Shown here: piece by piece, positions 7,065-9,998 of the stretch | How the letters are laid out: each line of letters starts with the position of its first letter | Position numbering within the stretch: position 1 is the first letter of the stretch | Assembly (NCBI GenBank): GCA_046590195.1 | Contig: JBKJTP010000203.1 | Coordinates: forward strand, 1-9,998 | Reading direction: 5' to 3' | Length of the DNA stretch: 9,998 nt | Origin: JBKJTP01 sp046590195 | Lineage (GTDB): Bacteria > Bacteroidota > Ignavibacteria > Palsa-1295 | Translations under genes and position numbers: made by a program | Notes under the pieces: model-generated | What the model saw: the letters and a program-made list of their open reading frames with translations, nothing else | The model's database searches: none | What the model was told of the DNA's origin: nothing

Positions 7065-9866
7065 ATGCGTTCGCTGCCAAAGCGCTTCTCGCTGTCCTTG
7101 CTTGCCTTTTACTTCGGATCATCTCTGATACTCACTGGCCAAGCAAACGCACAGCAATCTGCACGATCAACAACACCAACTCTCACCTATCAAGCTTCCA
7201 TCGATCAGAATGGACCGCTCGAAGTAACCGCGCGTCTCTATTTCGACGCAGCAGGCTTGCAACTTGCGTGGGAAGAGAATATTTCAACAACCGTGACGAG
7301 CGGCGTGCTCAATCTCGAGCTCGGCGCAAGCACTACGTTGCCAGCATCCGAGATGGACAAAGGCCTGTTCCTGGGTATCAGCATCAACAACTCCGCAGAG
7401 CTTCGTCCGCTGACAAGGCTCACTGCAACACCGGTTGCGCTGACCGTGCCGGATGGAGCGATCTCGAAGTCGAAGATCTCTGCAAGCTACATCGAGTCGG
7501 TAACGATCAACGGTCGAAGGATTGAAGGATCAGGGGCTTCGCTCAAAATTGCCACAGGTAAAGGCATCACGGCAGGGTATGATGAAAGCAGCAACACGAT
7601 CCTGCTTGCATCCGCGTCAACAGGTGCAAAAGGCTCAGGTACATTGTCAAGTGAGGTCATTGACGGCGACTTGACCGTCAACGGCAACACAGATCTTGGC
7701 GGCTCGGCAACAGACCCGACGATCACGTTTACAGCGAAAGCTGCAAGCGCGCTCGATATGGATGGTAATGCGCTGCAGAATGCTGGCGGACTGAGCCTCG
7801 CAAACTCAAACAGTGAGATCTCGCTCGATGGCGATGCAGGAACATCCGGACAGGTGCTCACAAGTCAGGGCTCGAACACCACACCGAGTTGGACGACTCT
7901 TCCGACCGCGTGGGGCACAGGAGGCTCTAGCGGAACAACAGCGGGCACCGACTATCTTGGAACCGCCGATGACCAAGCATTTGAGATCCATGTCGACCAC
8001 GATGGAGATGCTGATCAGGGCCGCCAGCGAGTTCTCCGATTTGAGCCGAATAATGTTAGCGCAAACATTATCCTTGGTCATAATAACAACTCTGTCGATG
8101 GAGGATACTATGGAGGCACGATTGCAGGCGGTGGTGAGCTTGGATACCCGAATAATGTCATCCGTGATTTCGGAACGATCGGAGGCGGCAAAGCCAATAT
8201 CGCAGGTCAAATGGCAACGATCGCAGGTGGCGAGTACAACGAAGCTACAAACTCCTACGCATCCGTTGGTGGCGGCTACAGCAATCGTGCGAGCAATGCT
8301 TACAGTACTGCGGCCGGCGGAAACATGAACTGGGCTCGAGGCGGCAGTTCAGCGGTTGGTGGAGGTGAAGAGAATGAAGCGCGAGGCAACCTATCGGTCA
8401 TTGCCGGTGGATACAACAACAAAGCACGTTCTGGTGGATCGACCATCGGCGGTGGTGAGTGGAATCTCACGGAGAGTACCAACGCAACCATTTCTGGCGG
8501 TAGTAATAACAGTGCCGATGGCTTTGGTTCAACGATCGGTGGAGGTGAATACAACTGGGCATCGGGCCTTCGTTCGGTCATAGCAGGTGGCGATCACAAT
8601 ACAGCATGGGGCCACTACTCTGCTATCGCTGGTGGAAGGTACCTCTCACTTGGCACTTATAGCTTTGGCTTCAATGCCGACATGAACGACCAGCAGACCG
8701 ATCTCATGTCGATGTCAGGCATTGCTTACTTTGGAAACGCAGATCTGCTCGTTGGAAATGTTGACGGCGAAGCACGTGCGATCCGACTCTATGCTCCGAA
8801 TACGTCGCTTGATATATCGGGAGCATTCTACACATCGTTTAAGGCTCCAGCTTTAGGCGCGAATATAGAGTACACTTTGCCTGCAAGCCAGGGGGCCGCT
8901 GCAAGCGTCTTAAGCAATAATGGCGCAGGTGCATTGTCATGGCAAGTGCTCACGCTTAGCGGAGATGTGTCCGGACCGCTTGGATCTAGTACGGTCAATT
9001 CCATTGGAGGCCAATCCGCAGCGAATATCGCTACTGCTGCCGTCAGTGCAAATGCGGCTACAGCGTTGAACACACCATCAACAATCGTCAAGCGCGATCC
9101 GAGTGGCAACTTCGCTGCTAATGTGATCACGGCTGCGCTCAATGGAAACGTTACAGGCAACCTCTCAGGTAATGTCACCGGAAGTCTTTTGGGTAACGTA
9201 GCCGGTAACCTGATCGGTAATGTCACCGGAACTTTGCTCGGTAATGTAACAGGTAACGTCACGGGTAATGTCAGCGGCAACGCAGGCACTGTGACAAATG
9301 GGGTCTATAGTACTGGAAGCTATTCGAATCCGAGCTGGATCACTTCGCTAGATGCCTCAAAGCTCACTGGACTCACGATCGACAATTCGTCGTTCACCGG
9401 CGACCTTGAAGGTGATGTCACCGGCATTCAGACAGCGACTGTAGTCTCGTTTGTCGGCGGAGCATCCGCAGCGAATGTAGCGTCGACTGTATCCACTGTA
9501 GCCGCTGCAACGAGCAGCAACACAGCAAGCACGCTTGTCCGCCGCGATGCGAGCGGCGACGTCTCATTGGGAAGCGTGATCGCATCTGATGGTGTCGAGA
9601 TCACCGCAGGAGCATTGCAACTCTCCACAGGCTCGATCACGTCGGCCAATGCAGGAATTTCCATTCCTTCAGACTATGGGATCGTTAGGATCACGGCGGG
9701 CGCTTCAGCTAACTTTAACTATACTCTGCCATCTGGCTCAGAGGGTCAAGTGCTCTATATTTACAACGCTTCTACGAAGCGAGCTAACAACGGGCTGAGG
9801 AACGTTGATTCTTCAGCCACAGAAGTCTTCATCTATGTAGGTGGCGGCTGGAGAGTTGTCGGATAA
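7065..9866 (+). CDS. Large secreted tail-fibre/adhesin-like repeat protein (933 aa)
   Basis: A Sec signal peptide (residues 1-29, MRSLPKRFSL through QANA) is followed by these modules. Residues 40-128 form a beta module (YQASIDQNGPLEV, ISINNSAELRPLTRLTATPVAL) common at the start of such proteins. GTSGQVLTSQG is at 259-269. An LGTADDQAFEIHV...RVLRFEPN segment lies at about 300-330. GGGxxN-type 15-residue repeats span 372-535. A pair of related GDV[ST]G modules lies at 633-688 and 783-839, with twelve GNVTG-type tetrapeptides (694-741) between them. A beta-rich end closes with YVGGGWRVVG. The GGGxxN repeats recall YadA-type adhesin heads, and the other modules recall phage tail fibres. I see no YadA membrane anchor, type IX sorting tail or S74 chaperone, so its attachment is unclear. 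The ATG at 7065 is chosen to fit the signal peptide; 7023 is a possible alternative. A strong terminator follows. Confidence 0.85.
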   Translation: MRSLPKRFSLSLLAFYFGSSLILTGQANAQQSARSTTPTLTYQASIDQNGPLEVTARLYFDAAGLQLAWEENISTTVTSGVLNLELGASTTLPASEMDKGLFLGISINNSAELRPLTRLTATPVALTVPDGAISKSKISASYIESVTINGRRIEGSGASLKIATGKGITAGYDESSNTILLASASTGAKGSGTLSSEVIDGDLTVNGNTDLGGSATDPTITFTAKAASALDMDGNALQNAGGLSLANSNSEISLDGDAGTSGQVLTSQGSNTTPSWTTLPTAWGTGGSSGTTAGTDYLGTADDQAFEIHVDHDGDADQGRQRVLRFEPNNVSANIILGHNNNSVDGGYYGGTIAGGGELGYPNNVIRDFGTIGGGKANIAGQMATIAGGEYNEATNSYASVGGGYSNRASNAYSTAAGGNMNWARGGSSAVGGGEENEARGNLSVIAGGYNNKARSGGSTIGGGEWNLTESTNATISGGSNNSADGFGSTIGGGEYNWASGLRSVIAGGDHNTAWGHYSAIAGGRYLSLGTYSFGFNADMNDQQTDLMSMSGIAYFGNADLLVGNVDGEARAIRLYAPNTSLDISGAFYTSFKAPALGANIEYTLPASQGAAASVLSNNGAGALSWQVLTLSGDVSGPLGSSTVNSIGGQSAANIATAAVSANAATALNTPSTIVKRDPSGNFAANVITAALNGNVTGNLSGNVTGSLLGNVAGNLIGNVTGTLLGNVTGNVTGNVSGNAGTVTNGVYSTGSYSNPSWITSLDASKLTGLTIDNSSFTGDLEGDVTGIQTATVVSFVGGASAANVASTVSTVAAATSSNTASTLVRRDASGDVSLGSVIASDGVEITAGALQLSTGSITSANAGISIPSDYGIVRITAGASANFNYTLPSGSEGQVLYIYNASTKRANNGLRNVDSSATEVFIYVGGGWRVVG
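8178..8669 (+). repeat. Eleven tandem 15-residue GGGxxN head-type repeats (45-bp period)
   Basis: Eleven consecutive units begin [IVA][GAS]GG and continue with an Asn at unit position 7 (for example IAGGEYNEATNSYAS and IGGGEYNWASGLRSV). The first unit has 14 residues and the rest 15, giving 492 nt in all. A related IAGGGELGY segment starts at 8121. The pattern resembles YadA-head and tail-fibre beta-roll repeats. At DNA level the units have diverged, so this is an old expansion rather than a fresh slippage array. Confidence 0.88.
8961..9128 (+). repeat. First copy of a duplicated ~56-residue GDVSG module
   Basis: It encodes GDVSGPLGSSTVNSIGG, then SAANIA, an Ala/Asn-rich stretch, STIVKRDPSGNF and NVI. 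It aligns along its length with 9411-9581 without a gap until near the end. This is a known kind of module in tail-fibre-like proteins. Confidence 0.8.
9144..9287 (+). repeat. Twelve GNVT-type tetrapeptide repeats (12-bp period)
   Basis: Twelve exact four-residue steps run GNVT, GNLS, GNVT, GSLL, GNVA, GNLI, GNVT, GTLL, GNVT, GNVT, GNVS, GNAG (144 nt). The regular Gly-Asn step with a beta-branched third residue suggests an extended or beta-helical stalk. Codons vary between units (AAT/AAC, GTC/GTA), so recent slippage is not the only source. Confidence 0.9.
9411..9581 (+). repeat. Second copy of the duplicated GDVTG module
   Basis: It encodes GDVTGIQTATVVSFVGG, then SAANVA, STLVRRDASGDV and SVI, in the same order as 8961-9128. 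The two copies flank the tetrapeptide array. Confidence 0.8.
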
Positions 9867-9892
9867 CTTTTCTCACGTTGAGCTGGGAGTTC

Positions 9893-9923
9893 AAAGAGGG
9901 CGGAATATCCGCCCTCTTTTTTT
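9893..9923 (+). terminator. Strong Rho-independent terminator after the surface protein
   Basis: A 12-bp perfect stem, AAAGAGGGCGGA (9893-9904) with TCCGCCCTCTTT (9908-9919), closes an ATA loop and runs into seven Ts (9917-9923). It sits 27 bp past the stop at 9866. The minus-strand reading also gives a stem followed by TTTG, so it may act weakly for the convergent gene at 9954 as well. Confidence 0.93.
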
Positions 9924-9953
9924 GCGCGAACTTCCAGGCACTGACACCCTTAC

Positions 9954-9998
9954 TTACAACCGATCGATCAACTCGGAAAGACTCTTGTTCTCAACGAT
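9954..9998 (-). CDS. Probable C-terminal end of a convergent gene (14 codons, partial)
   Basis: Read on the minus strand from the right edge, one frame gives IVENKSLSELIDRL and then TAA (9954-9956); the other two frames stop earlier. The amphipathic Leu/Ile pattern looks like a protein's last helix, and the position just past a convergent terminator fits a gene end. It is too short to name a family, and it may be chance. Confidence 0.35.
   Translation of the reverse strand: MVENKSLSELIDRL

Noticed and set aside
8300..9289. Minus-strand frames with Pro/Leu- or Thr/Leu-rich translations opposite the surface protein
   Set aside because: They are antisense shadows of the GGGxxN and GNVTG repeats; their periodicity mirrors the sense repeats.

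Overview
The window looks like ordinary chromosomal DNA of a Gram-negative environmental bacterium with mid-range GC. Three things suggest the Bacteroidota/Chlorobiota/Kapaibacteriota neighbourhood. None of the six starts I examined has a convincing Shine-Dalgarno sequence. The left edge holds a DUF4153-type membrane protein. The right third holds a very large exported protein built from GGGxxN and GNVTG repeats. The lineage is an inference from gene style and was not proven by any search.

Layout: (1) 1-500, minus: the N-terminal part of a multi-pass DUF4153-like membrane protein, running off the left edge. (2) 600-977, plus: a small lipoprotein cytochrome c, divergent from (1). (3) 971-1015: three tandem 15-bp palindromic repeats that overlap the cytochrome stop codon. 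(4) 1027-1812, minus: a secreted protein of unknown function, convergent with the cytochrome. (5) 1853-1882: a hairpin terminator serving the next minus-strand gene. (6) 1947-3335, minus: a BON-domain protein with an SWFGD motif and a long disordered, charged linker. (7) 3336-3646: no convincing gene. (8) 3647-5407, minus: a SLOG-type Rossmann domain fused to two two-helix membrane hairpins, a candidate nucleotide-sensing membrane effector. (9) 5408-5659: divergent intergenic region. (10) 5660-6730, plus: a D-Ala-D-Ala-ligase-like ATP-grasp enzyme. (11) 6731-7064: no convincing gene. (12) 7065-9866, plus: a 933-residue secreted, phage-tail-fibre or adhesin-like repeat protein, followed by a strong terminator at 9893-9923. 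(13) 9954-9998, minus: probably the last codons of a convergent gene.

The genes do not form one obvious pathway. The BON and SLOG genes lie in the same orientation, 311 bp apart with no terminator visible between them, so co-transcription is possible. The most system-like element is the SLOG-membrane protein. Its architecture matches predicted nucleotide-sensing conflict or signalling proteins, although no nucleotide cyclase or other partner is visible in this window. I saw no tRNA, rRNA, CRISPR array, insertion sequence or integrase.
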